From Anaerolineales bacterium (lineage in GTDB: Bacteria; Chloroflexota; Anaerolineae; Anaerolineales; JABWBV01), in contig JACKAX010000028.1 in the NCBI GenBank assembly GCA_020634875.1, positions 1-47,770 of the forward strand: a DNA stretch of 47,770 nucleotides, written 5' to 3'. The notes beneath the pieces are model-generated. The model was not told the DNA's origin, ran no database searches, and saw only the letters and a program-made list of their open reading frames with translations. This document shows, in pieces, positions 8,212-16,744 of the stretch. The number at the start of each line of letters is the position of its first letter. Within the stretch, counting starts at the first letter, position 1. A program made the translations under genes and the position numbers.

Positions 8212-8637
8212 CTAAAAGGGAAATTCATCCTCAAGCGGTTCTTCCGCCTCGTTTTCATCCGCATAATCGCCAAACTCATGCTCATCATGTTTGTGGTTGT
8301 TATTCCGTTCGCCTAGCATTAACATTTCGCTGGCAACAACTTCGATGGTACTTTTTTTGTTTCCATCCTGGTCTTCCCAACGGCGAGTTTGCAAGCGTCC
8401 TTCGACATACACTTGATGGCCTTTATTCAGGTATTGGTTGCAGATTTCTGCGAGACGTCCCCAGGTCACAACATTAAACCATTCGGTTTCAGAACGGCGT
8501 TCTCCATCGGTGGTGGTCCAGTTGCGACTGGTGGCTACGCTAAATCGAGTCATGGGACGGCCTGAGGGTGTGTAGCGCATCTCCGGATCCCGGCCTAAGT
8601 GGCCGATGATCATGACTTTATTCATGTCTCTTCCCAT
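8212..8637 (-). CDS. ssb: Single-stranded DNA-binding protein
   Basis: A 141-residue SSB with one OB-fold. NKVMIIGHLGRDPEMRYTPS at the N-terminus, TEWFNVVTWGRLAE and KGHQVYVEGRLQTRRWEDQDG are all standard. It coats single-stranded DNA as a tetramer during replication and repair. The acidic tail ends in EDEFPF, the partner-binding tip (DDDIPF in E. coli). CAGGAG 6 nt upstream supports the ATG at 8637; the ATG four codons on (MNKV, 8625) is the more usual family start and cannot be excluded. It sits between rpsF and rpsR, as in most bacteria. Confidence 0.96.
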   Translation of the reverse strand: MGRDMNKVMIIGHLGRDPEMRYTPSGRPMTRFSVATSRNWTTTDGERRSETEWFNVVTWGRLAEICNQYLNKGHQVYVEGRLQTRRWEDQDGNKKSTIEVVASEMLMLGERNNNHKHDEHEFGDYADENEAEEPLEDEFPF

Positions 8638-8692
8638 TTCGGGCTCCTGTTTCTCAAAACAATTTAGATTAAGCGTTTACAGTCTGTGGGGA

Positions 8693-8977
8693 TTAGTTTT
8701 TCTGGACGATGAGAAAACGCATCACAGGCTCAGTCAGGCGCAGGTTGCGCTCGAGATCGGCACAAAAAGACGGTGCCATATTGGACTCGATGAGCACGTA
8801 TTGGCCTTCTTTCTTCTTACGAATCATATAAGCCAATTGACGTTTGCCCCAAAGATCCACTTTGGACACCGTACCGCCTGCTTCTTTAATCCAGTTGGTA
8901 ACTCGTTCAACTAATTCTTTGAAAGAGTTCTCATCCATATCTGGATTCACGACAAAGATAACTTCATAGTCGCGCAT
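8693..8977 (-). CDS. rpsF: 30S ribosomal protein S6
   Basis: A 94-residue S6: MRDYEVIFVVNPDMDENSFK, then VDLWGKRQLAYMIRKKKEGQYV, and MRFLIVQKN at the end are diagnostic. S6 pairs with S18 in the 30S platform. A strong AGGAGG site 8 nt upstream fixes the ATG at 8977; a longer in-frame ORF reaching back to 9067 reads through the leader and is not coding. It is the first gene of the rpsF-ssb-rpsR-parvulin operon. Confidence 0.96.
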   Translation of the reverse strand: MRDYEVIFVVNPDMDENSFKELVERVTNWIKEAGGTVSKVDLWGKRQLAYMIRKKKEGQYVLIESNMAPSFCADLERNLRLTEPVMRFLIVQKN

Positions 8978-9106
8978 ATTGAATTCTACCTCCTTTCCTT
9001 GGGATTGCCCCTGCTCTGGGATTGCAGGCAGGAACGGACAGCTTTGCCCGGTTGAGATTTTTGGCAAAGCGGCGGCTAGTGTAGCATACTCATGAATTGT
9101 TGGAAA
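8978..9106 (-). promoter_or_regulatory. rpsF operon promoter and structured leader
   Basis: On the minus strand an extended -10, TGCTACACT (TACACT at 9083-9078), has a weak TTTCCA -35 17 bp upstream (9106-9101). The transcript would begin with a perfect 8-bp hairpin, GCTTTGCC/GGCAAAGC (9070-9063 with 9048-9041), followed by a second possible hairpin CCTGC/GCAGG near 9028-9010 and a repeated GCAATCCC, then AGGAGG. S6:S18 complexes repress rpsF operons through leader RNA in several phyla, so this leader is a candidate for that control; I cannot match the consensus by eye. Confidence 0.4.
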
Positions 9107-9153
9107 GGGTATGAGAAAATTTGTTCCCTAAAATGAGCTTGAATTTCTGAATT

Positions 9154-9990
9154 CTAAGCCATCAAACCCGGTGACGCTATTTCAAAAACAGCACGTGCAT
9201 AATCTTGAAGCTTCGTTAAACCATTCCTATCTCCAGCTAAGAGGGAATATTCCAGCAAGGAGCCTTGCCAGCTTGAAGTAAACCAGCGCGCTCCGTGTGG
9301 GAGAGAGTAAGATAATAATTGGTTTGTTTCGAAAGGAAATGGGTTAGAGTAGAAATATGGGGCGGGGTGAGATGGTTCTCCAGGAGAGAAACCTAAATTG
9401 ATCTGGGATGGAAAGGTAGATTTTTGTCCATGTTCCTCAGTCTCAATATAGCGTGTCCCGAACCACTCAAAGGAAAGGTCAAAACCGTGAGGCCAGAGTT
9501 GGATTGGGCCAACTTCGCCGGGGAGGGATGTTCGGTGCTGGCAAAAGGCTTTTTTTACATTTACCAGAACAGAAAAATAGGTTTCTGCATGAGTAGGGTT
9601 ATAGGGACGAGGATCGGCGTTTTCAAATTTTTGTCGGGCATATTCACCTTTGAGACCTAAATCAGCTACTGAGCCTATAATTTTTTCAGCGAGTTCATTG
9701 GCAGTTAGCCCTGCGGTCATAGGCCAGGTGTGGGCATCACCCTGACTGGTTTGAAGAAGAATGGTGTGGGCGGTCAGGTTCATTTTCAAGGAAAAGACTT
9801 CCCCTCCAGGTAAGGGCATGTTGTCTGTGACTAGTCCGTCTGGGACAATTTTTAAGCTGATATGCCACCATTTAGGGTGAAAAACTGCATGGGCACGAGG
9901 AATTACACCAATTACTTTGCTATAGGCGTGTAGGGTTTCCTTTGTCGCATTCCAATCAGTGAATTGGGGTAAGATAAAAGGGGTAGTCAT
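9154..9990 (-). CDS. DUF5996 family protein
   Basis: A 278-residue protein of the DUF5996 family, whose function is not established. Recognisable stretches are LHAYSKVIGVIPRAHAVFHP with KWWHISLK near the start, then ETYFSVLVNVKKAFCQHRTS and LWPHGFDLSFEWFGTR in the middle, and the ending LEYSLLAGDRNGLTKLQDYA. Trp, His and Phe are abundant. No signal peptide or membrane segment is seen, so it is likely cytosolic. The ATG at 9990 is chosen because GGAGG lies 6 nt before it; the ORF could be read back to 10053 without that support. It is a lone gene, divergent from the two-component pair. Confidence 0.8.
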   Translation of the reverse strand: MTTPFILPQFTDWNATKETLHAYSKVIGVIPRAHAVFHPKWWHISLKIVPDGLVTDNMPLPGGEVFSLKMNLTAHTILLQTSQGDAHTWPMTAGLTANELAEKIIGSVADLGLKGEYARQKFENADPRPYNPTHAETYFSVLVNVKKAFCQHRTSLPGEVGPIQLWPHGFDLSFEWFGTRYIETEEHGQKSTFPSQINLGFSPGEPSHPAPYFYSNPFPFETNQLLSYSLPHGARWFTSSWQGSLLEYSLLAGDRNGLTKLQDYARAVFEIASPGLMA

Positions 9991-10416
9991 AGGGGGACCT
10001 CCAGGGAACGAGTTTGTGAGATTGAAAAAGAAGTGATAGCCAAAACTTCTCACTCCAATAAAAGTAGTCTTTATTCCAAAGCAAACGTTTCAAAGTTTTT
10101 ATTATGGTGAAAATCTCGAAGATTCGACCTTCCCTCCTGCAAATCCAGAAGAGTTGATTTAGTGAGAAGGTCATGCGTACTAAAATATGTTAAACTTACC
10201 AGAACTAAATGCTTTTTTTCAAAGCGGGAAGTTGTTGAGACCTTCCTTATTAAGTACCTCCCTCACAAATTTCTGACCATGAAACGTATGGCTGAAAATT
10301 TTAGGCGAATTAGGCCAAAATATTGGAAATACCCAACCCAATAGACGGTTTTAACTAAGTTAGACATGTTTCAATAACAATTTCTAGCCGCGTGCTGTAC
10401 CCATTTTTGTACTTTT
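9991..10416. other. 426-bp AT-rich divergent intergenic region
   Basis: This gap separates the DUF5996 gene (-) from the response regulator (+). It is clearly AT-richer than the flanks. I find no convincing gene, RNA or hairpin in it; the short ORFs present lack start signals and familiar sequence. It must hold the promoters of both flanking units. GTACTTTT directly before the regulator's ATG leaves no room for a Shine-Dalgarno site. Confidence 0.6.
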
Positions 10417-11130
10417 ATGGTTGAAGAAAAATCCAGACAAAGAATTTTAATTGTTGATGATGACCGAAAAACGGTCGAATTAGTACGGCTTTATCTTGAA
10501 AATGACGGATACCAAGTTTTTACCGCGATGGACGGACGGATAGCCTTGTCCGAAGTGAAAAAGGCAGCCCCGGATCTGGTTGTCTTGGATTTGATGCTTC
10601 CCAAAGTAGATGGTTTGGATGTTTGCCGCCAGATACGCACGGAATCAAACGTTCCGATCATTATGCTCACCGCTCGCACTACAGAAGAAGATAAATTGCT
10701 TGGTTTGGATATCGGCGCGGATGACTACATCACGAAACCCTTTAGCCCGCGTGAAGTGTTGGCCCGGGTTCGCGCTGTCTTACGACGAAAGACAACCTTT
10801 GAACCCTCTGATTTAGCCTCTCAGCAAATCTTTGATGAAGTCGTGATTGATTTCCAACGAAGGGAGGTGCGTGTCCGCGGAAAACTCGTTCACCTTACAC
10901 CCAAAGAATTCAAATTGTTAGAAATCCTTTCCAAACAACCTGGGCAAATCTTCTCTCGAACGTTGTTATTGGAACGAGCGTTTGGCCCCCATTACGAAGG
11001 TTTGGAGCGGACGATTGACGTGCATGTGATGAATTTGCGAAAGAAATTAGAGCAAAACGCCCCGGAAAAGAACTATATCAAAACGATTTATGGTTTAGGA
11101 TATAAATTCTCCCTCGAAGATGTTTCGTAG
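10417..11130 (+). CDS. OmpR/PhoB-family response regulator
   Basis: A 237-residue two-domain regulator. The receiver domain (about 9-120) has acidic DDD at 14-16, the phospho-acceptor Asp58 in VVLDLMLP, the conserved Thr in IMLTA and Lys in ITKPF. The C-terminal winged helix (about 138-234) has VHLTPKEFKLLEILSKQPGQ and the family recognition region TIDVHVMNLRKKLE. Phosphorylation by the kinase encoded next should let it dimerise and bind direct-repeat promoters. Its stop overlaps the kinase start by 11 nt. No ribosome site is visible before the ATG. The target genes are unknown. Confidence 0.95.
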   Translation: MVEEKSRQRILIVDDDRKTVELVRLYLENDGYQVFTAMDGRIALSEVKKAAPDLVVLDLMLPKVDGLDVCRQIRTESNVPIIMLTARTTEEDKLLGLDIGADDYITKPFSPREVLARVRAVLRRKTTFEPSDLASQQIFDEVVIDFQRREVRVRGKLVHLTPKEFKLLEILSKQPGQIFSRTLLLERAFGPHYEGLERTIDVHVMNLRKKLEQNAPEKNYIKTIYGLGYKFSLEDVS

Positions 11131-12547
11131 TTTACGCCTCCGTTTATTGCTGGCCTTGAGCGGGATGGTTCTGCTGGTTATGGCTTTGTTGGGATATTTC
11201 ACCAGTCGTGCCACCGAATCTGAATTCCAGAGGTATGTCGAGCAAGACCTTTTCGATTACGAACGCCTCGTCATCCCCTTCATTGTGTACAAACTCGATA
11301 ACTACATGAAATTCCGTCGGGTGGATTGTGATCAGAACTTGAACAATCTCCTGGAATGTCAAAGCGATCCCATTCCCTATACCTCAGACATCCTGACCGA
11401 TTTACAATTTTTTGTCAGCCGTTTGAGCACGGTCTCCGGCACACGTATCATAGTCACAGATAGTGCTGACCGGATGATCGCTAACTCGGATTGGGGCAGC
11501 CAGCAAAAACCAGACCCACCCTCCCTGAACCGAGAAGGTGCAGCTGGGGTTTTGTATCTTGAAGGACAAACCTTCTTCGTTTTTATTGATTTAAACCAAA
11601 GTACCGGAATTGGGGCCAGCCAAAGAGCTTTTCTCAACTCTGTTAACCGTTCGCTCGTTTATGGCTTGGTCTTTGCTGGATTAGCCGCAATACTTCTGAC
11701 CATAATGCTTTCCCGCCGGATTCTGCGCCCCATTGAAGCCCTCACGAAAGCCTCCCGCGCGATGGGGGCCGGCAAGCTCAATCAACGTGTGACCATTCAC
11801 ACCCATGATGAAATTGGCGAACTGGCCACTGCCTTCAACGCGATGGCCGATGGGCTGTCTCGCCAGGAACAATTGCGCCGTAATATGGTTTCTGATGTTG
11901 CCCATGAACTCCGGACCCCACTTTCAAATATCCGAGGATATTTGGAAGCTATTCAAGATGGTCTTACCGACCCTACTTCGGATGTGATCAATTCCCTCCA
12001 TGAAGAAGCCATGCTTCTGAATCGCCTTGTGGATGACCTTCAAGAATTGGCCCTTGTCGAAGCAGGGCAACTTCATTTACGCCCAATTCCCGTAAATCTT
12101 GAAACCATCATCACCGGAGCACTCATTGCTTTACAACATCGCATGAATGAAAAAAACATACACCTCGTTACCGAATTATCCTCCACCCTTCCTCTCTTGA
12201 GGGTAGACCCAGAACGGATTGGGCAGGTCCTTCGGAACTTATTGACGAATTCCATCACCTACACGCCGGAAGGCGGTACCATTACCCTGCGCGCTTATCC
12301 CATCCCGACCGGGGTGGAAGTGCTCATTCAGGATACTGGGATTGGCATTGCACAGGAACACCTTCGCAATATCTTTGAACGGTTTTATCGGGTGGACGAA
12401 TCTCGCTCCCGTGCGACCGGTGGAGCGGGTTTGGGTCTTGCTATTGTGAAACGACTGATCCAGGCACACGGTGGAGATATCAATATCGAAAGTATCTTAG
12501 GAAGCGGTACTACTGTTACCTTTACCCTTCCCATGACCTCCGCATAG
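11120..12547 (+). CDS. HAMP-HisKA sensor histidine kinase
   Basis: A 475-residue membrane sensor. TM1 is at about 7-26 and TM2 at about 178-200, enclosing a ~150-residue outside sensor domain of no family I recognise (it contains two Cys, in DCDQNLNNLLEC). HAMP follows (RRILRPIEALTKASRAMGAG). The HisKA H-box SDVAHELRTPLSN carries the phospho-His near 262. The ATPase domain has N-box LRNLLTNSITYTPEGG, G1 DTGIGI, F-box IFERFYR and G2 GGAGLGLAIVK. It autophosphorylates in response to an external signal and passes the phosphate to the regulator before it, with which it overlaps by 11 nt, so translation is coupled. The cyclase gene begins 18 bp later and may be in the same transcript. Confidence 0.95.
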   Translation: MFRSLRLRLLLALSGMVLLVMALLGYFTSRATESEFQRYVEQDLFDYERLVIPFIVYKLDNYMKFRRVDCDQNLNNLLECQSDPIPYTSDILTDLQFFVSRLSTVSGTRIIVTDSADRMIANSDWGSQQKPDPPSLNREGAAGVLYLEGQTFFVFIDLNQSTGIGASQRAFLNSVNRSLVYGLVFAGLAAILLTIMLSRRILRPIEALTKASRAMGAGKLNQRVTIHTHDEIGELATAFNAMADGLSRQEQLRRNMVSDVAHELRTPLSNIRGYLEAIQDGLTDPTSDVINSLHEEAMLLNRLVDDLQELALVEAGQLHLRPIPVNLETIITGALIALQHRMNEKNIHLVTELSSTLPLLRVDPERIGQVLRNLLTNSITYTPEGGTITLRAYPIPTGVEVLIQDTGIGIAQEHLRNIFERFYRVDESRSRATGGAGLGLAIVKRLIQAHGGDINIESILGSGTTVTFTLPMTSA

Positions 12548-12565
12548 CATAATACGGTTGCCCTT

Positions 12566-15500
12566 ATGAAACTGCTCAACACGTTAGCCAGCTACGTTCC
12601 AAAAATCATCATTCAGCATCTTCACGCGCACCCGGGTGGCCTCACCGAACCATTTTCCGAAACCCATCAGGCTGCCACCCTTTTTGCCGATATCTCTGGG
12701 TTTACCCCTCTCACTGAACGCCTCGCTCAATCTGGCCCAGACGGTGCAGAACGCCTGGCTAGCATTCTCAATGACTATTTCGGTACTCTGATTAAGCTGG
12801 TGTACGAATACGGGGGCGATATTGTGAAATTTGCCGGGGATGCGCTCCTTGCAGTTTGGCCTGTCACCCTCCACCAAAAGCCTTTGGAAGAATTATCTGC
12901 CCTGGCCGTACAATGCGCCCTCGCAGCACAGACCGCTCTCTCCGAATATCAAAGTGAAACACATATCCGGCTCGCACTAAGGATTGGGGTAGGGGTGGGG
13001 AATATTGTGAATGTTCATCTGGGGGGACAGCAAAATCGCTGGGAATTTTTCCTAACAGGGAGCGGGATTGCCCAAGCGAGTGAGGCAGAAAAGCTCGCCC
13101 AACCTGGGCATATTGCCATTTCCCCAGAAGTTTTCAACCTTATTCAGGAAAAATTTACCTTCATCCCGCTCGAAAACGGCTTTCGCAGTGTTCTGGCCCC
13201 AATCGTAGAAATCCCCCCTCAACCGCTCCCACCCCCTCAACTTTTGCCTACGCTTGAAGCAGGTATGCGTGCCCACATTCCGGGCGCAATCCTATCCCGC
13301 TTATCTGCTGGGCAAGCCAGTTGGCTTGCAGAACTTCGACGGGTTACTATCTTGTTCGTCAACCTACCCGACCTGAGTGCGGATTCTTCCCTCGAACAGG
13401 GGCAACAGATCATGAAAACCCTGCAAGAAGTCATCTACTATTATGAGGGTAGTATCAACAAACTCAATGTAGATGATAAAGGCGTCACCCTCCTGGCCGT
13501 GCAGGGTCTCCCTCCGCTATCTCACGAAGATGACGCGGTACGTGGGGTGCAAACCGCCCTCGAACTCAAAAATCGTTTGGATAAACTCAACCTCCGCAAT
13601 TCGATTGGTGTAACGACCGGGTTGGTTTTTTGCGGGGTAGTAGGGAACACCCTGCGCCGGGAGTACACCCTCATGGGAGATGTGGTTAACCTCGCGGCCC
13701 GGTTAATGATGGCTTCCGCCAATGATATCCTTTGCGACCATACATCCTTTGAAGCCACACGCGACCAATTGCGTTTTGAGACCCTGCCAGAAATAACAGT
13801 AAAAGGAAAGGCTGAACCGATCCAGGTTTATCGCCCTCATCGTGGTCAGCAAAAATTGACCTTCTCTCAGCCTGAAAGCGAACTTGTAGGCCGCTACTCT
13901 GAACGTGCCATTTTAGCTGGACAGTTGCAGGCTTTTTTGAGGGGGAGTCAACACGGAATTATCGTTTTGGATGGGGAGGCAGGGATCGGTAAATCTCGGC
14001 TATTAGTTGATGTGCTACTCCAGGCGAATAAATTAGGGCTTTATACGTTGGTCGGGTCTGGCGATGCGATTGAGAAAGTTAAACCGTATCATGGGTGGCG
14101 CTCGGTTTTTCAGAAGTTGCTTCAATTAGAAAATTCGACCGACTCCCAGATTCGTCGTGCGCCGCTTACAGTAGAGATGTTCAAGGACCCTCAATTCAAC
14201 CTGATCCTGCCGCTCCTCAACGATATTTTGCCGCTAGAATTGCCTGATAACGATTTCATCCATCAAATGACAGCCGAGGTACGAGCCGAAAACACGCGCA
14301 AACTTCTCGTCCAACTCCTACAAACTCAGGCACAACAGGAACGGACATTACTCGTGATTGACGATGCACATTGGCTGGATTCATCCTCCTGGGCTGTCTT
14401 ACAAAGTGTCGTAAAAAATGTGCGCCCCTTGTTGGTGGTTCTGGCTACCCGCCCGATCCCCGAACCCATTCCCGGTGAAATGCGGCAGATCAACCAGAAT
14501 CCGGATACGATCAAAATCCATCTTGACACATTGCCCCCAGAAGAAATTTTAGGATTGGTTTGCCAGAGTTTGGGGGTGCAAGTTCTACCTGAATCCATCA
14601 GCGCTATGATTCGCGAAAAAGCGCAAGGTAATCCGTTTTTTAGTCAGGAATTAGCCTACAGCCTGCGCGATACAGGCATTCTCCGCATCGTAGATGGCAA
14701 TTGTTACCTGGCCCCTGAGGTCGTGCTTTCCACTCTCAACCTTCCAAACACAGTCCAAGGCGCGATCATCAGCCGTGTGGACCGCTTAGGCGCACAGGAA
14801 CAATTTACCCTGAAAGTAGCAAGCGTCATTGGGCGCATCTTTGCTTATCGCACTTTACAACATATCCACCCCATTGATGATGATAAGCCTAACCTGCTTC
14901 AATATCTTGAAAAATTAGAAGCTCTTGACATCACCCCTCTCGATACGCCCGATCCTGATCTTGCCTATATTTTCAAGCACAATATCACGCAAGAAGTCGT
15001 GTATAACCTCTTGCCTTTTGCGCGCAGGCAGGAATTGCATCGGAAAATTGCCCTTTGGTTTGAAGCCACCTTCGGAGATGAACTGACCCCCTACACCCCT
15101 CTCCTGGCCCACCATTGGAACCGGGCTGGTGACCCTCAAAAAGCTCTCCACTATTTGGAAAAAGCCGGGGAACAGGCGCTTCAACAATACGCCAACCAGG
15201 AAGCCATTAACTTCTTCAGTTTGTGCATCGAAACTGGCGAAAAATATCTGGACGAATCTCAATCTGCCCAAAACCCATCCGAAGCAAACTTGCGCCGGGC
15301 ACGTTGGGAACGTGCCCTTGGAGATGCTTACCTTCGCCTGGGTCAACTCGCCACGAGTGAAAAGCACCTCCGTCAAGCCCTTGACTTGTTAGGGCAGCCC
15401 CTGCCACGCTCGGAAGGTGTTGTTCTTTTGGGGTTGTTGGGGCAAGTTGGACAACAATTTATCCGTGGATTCTTTCCCCAAAAAATAGTTGCAGAAGGCA

Positions 15501-16744
15501 CCCAAAAAGAAAACTTATTAGAGACCGCACGGGTAAATCACTTATTGGCTGAAATTTTCTTTTTTGATCAGAAAACTACTGCTATGATTTACACTAATCT
15601 GAGTACGATCAATAAGACTGAACCTGCTGGGCCTTCTCCCGATTTAGCTGAAGCATATGGTTCAATGGGGGTTGCTGCAGGTCTGATCCCACTTCATGGC
15701 GTTGCCCAGTCCTATCTCCAAAACGGACAACGTGTCGCTGACAACCTGGCCCACCTCCCCAGTCAGGCTTACGCCCGTATGGTCGAGGGGTTGTACTGGA
15801 TGGGTCTGGCAGAATGGGAGAAAGTGCGTCCTTTGATCGAAAATGCGATAGAGATGTTCAGGCGGTTAGGTGATTCCAGTCGGTTGGGATCTAGTCTGAT
15901 CCTGATGGCAGATTTGCATTATTTACGAGGAAATTATGGGGCAGCATTAGCCCTCTGCGAAGAAGTCCACCAATTGGGGCGGCGTAGTGGTAGCCCCCAG
16001 CAACAGGCTTGGGGCCTAGGCTCGCAGGCTGAAGTTGTCCTTCGTCAGGGTTACAGCCAACATGCTGGGGACGCGGTGCATCTCATTGAAGAAGCTCTTG
16101 CGCTTTTATCGAATAATCCTGACCTGACAGAAGAAACCCGCAATCATGGCTCCCTCTCCCTTGCCCGTTTGCGTCAGGGGGAATACCAACTCGCTTTTGA
16201 AGCGGCTGAAGCGGCGGTGCATTTAATCGCCAAATCTCCTACCCCCACGTTGTTTTCTGTTTTTGAAGGCTATGCTGCCCCGCCTGCCGTGTTTTTGACG
16301 TTATGGCAATTTGGCGAATATCTGACTACCCTCCCCCCGGGTTCCAAGCCTCTGGCTTTTACGATAGCAACATGTAAGACCCAGGCGGCTCGCGCGTTGA
16401 AGTATCTGCATCAATATGCCCGTATCTTTCCTATTGGGCGTCCCCGCGCCGCACTTTGGCAAGGCTTCTTTGATTGGTTAAGCGGAAAGCCTGATAAAGC
16501 TTTTCGTAACTGGGAAAAAGGGCTTGAGACGGCTCGATCCCTGGGGTTGCCCTGGGAAGAAGCACGTCTTCTGTTTGAATTAGGCCGGCGCAAGCCTGCC
16601 GTAGATGCACAACGACAGGCTTATTTGCGGGAGGCGGAAAAAATATTTATCCGGCTTGGGGCAGAATATGACCGAGTCCGTGTAGCACGGGAGATTGGGG
16701 CGGGGTCTTCTCCAGCGCAGCCTGTAAGCCAAAACGGGGTTTAA
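12566..16744 (+). CDS. Dual class III cyclase-AAA ATPase-TPR protein (ADCY10-like)
   Basis: A 1392-residue cytosolic regulator with two class III cyclase domains (about 33-200 and 255-410), an AAA_16 NTPase (about 430-720; Walker A GEAGIGKS, Walker B LLVIDDAHWLD near 594) and a long TPR-like helical C-terminus (about 840-1380). This is the domain order of mammalian soluble adenylyl cyclase. Domain 1 keeps the two metal aspartates (Asp42 in ADISGF, Asp92 in FAGDALL) but lacks the transition-state Asn/Arg. Domain 2 has Asn instead of the first Asp (FVNLPDLS) but keeps Asn375 and Arg379 in GDVVNLAAR. The two would therefore build one active site making cAMP from ATP. It starts 18 bp after the histidine kinase and runs 98 bp into the convergent P450 gene. 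Enzyme activity is inferred. Confidence 0.85.
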   Translation: MKLLNTLASYVPKIIIQHLHAHPGGLTEPFSETHQAATLFADISGFTPLTERLAQSGPDGAERLASILNDYFGTLIKLVYEYGGDIVKFAGDALLAVWPVTLHQKPLEELSALAVQCALAAQTALSEYQSETHIRLALRIGVGVGNIVNVHLGGQQNRWEFFLTGSGIAQASEAEKLAQPGHIAISPEVFNLIQEKFTFIPLENGFRSVLAPIVEIPPQPLPPPQLLPTLEAGMRAHIPGAILSRLSAGQASWLAELRRVTILFVNLPDLSADSSLEQGQQIMKTLQEVIYYYEGSINKLNVDDKGVTLLAVQGLPPLSHEDDAVRGVQTALELKNRLDKLNLRNSIGVTTGLVFCGVVGNTLRREYTLMGDVVNLAARLMMASANDILCDHTSFEATRDQLRFETLPEITVKGKAEPIQVYRPHRGQQKLTFSQPESELVGRYSERAILAGQLQAFLRGSQHGIIVLDGEAGIGKSRLLVDVLLQANKLGLYTLVGSGDAIEKVKPYHGWRSVFQKLLQLENSTDSQIRRAPLTVEMFKDPQFNLILPLLNDILPLELPDNDFIHQMTAEVRAENTRKLLVQLLQTQAQQERTLLVIDDAHWLDSSSWAVLQSVVKNVRPLLVVLATRPIPEPIPGEMRQINQNPDTIKIHLDTLPPEEILGLVCQSLGVQVLPESISAMIREKAQGNPFFSQELAYSLRDTGILRIVDGNCYLAPEVVLSTLNLPNTVQGAIISRVDRLGAQEQFTLKVASVIGRIFAYRTLQHIHPIDDDKPNLLQYLEKLEALDITPLDTPDPDLAYIFKHNITQEVVYNLLPFARRQELHRKIALWFEATFGDELTPYTPLLAHHWNRAGDPQKALHYLEKAGEQALQQYANQEAINFFSLCIETGEKYLDESQSAQNPSEANLRRARWERALGDAYLRLGQLATSEKHLRQALDLLGQPLPRSEGVVLLGLLGQVGQQFIRGFFPQKIVAEGTQKENLLETARVNHLLAEIFFFDQKTTAMIYTNLSTINKTEPAGPSPDLAEAYGSMGVAAGLIPLHGVAQSYLQNGQRVADNLAHLPSQAYARMVEGLYWMGLAEWEKVRPLIENAIEMFRRLGDSSRLGSSLILMADLHYLRGNYGAALALCEEVHQLGRRSGSPQQQAWGLGSQAEVVLRQGYSQHAGDAVHLIEEALALLSNNPDLTEETRNHGSLSLARLRQGEYQLAFEAAEAAVHLIAKSPTPTLFSVFEGYAAPPAVFLTLWQFGEYLTTLPPGSKPLAFTIATCKTQAARALKYLHQYARIFPIGRPRAALWQGFFDWLSGKPDKAFRNWEKGLETARSLGLPWEEARLLFELGRRKPAVDAQRQAYLREAEKIFIRLGAEYDRVRVAREIGAGSSPAQPVSQNGV

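Noticed and set aside
15129..15407. Small ORFs inside the cyclase/TPR gene
   Set aside because: They lie wholly within a well-supported long reading frame and have no ribosome sites.
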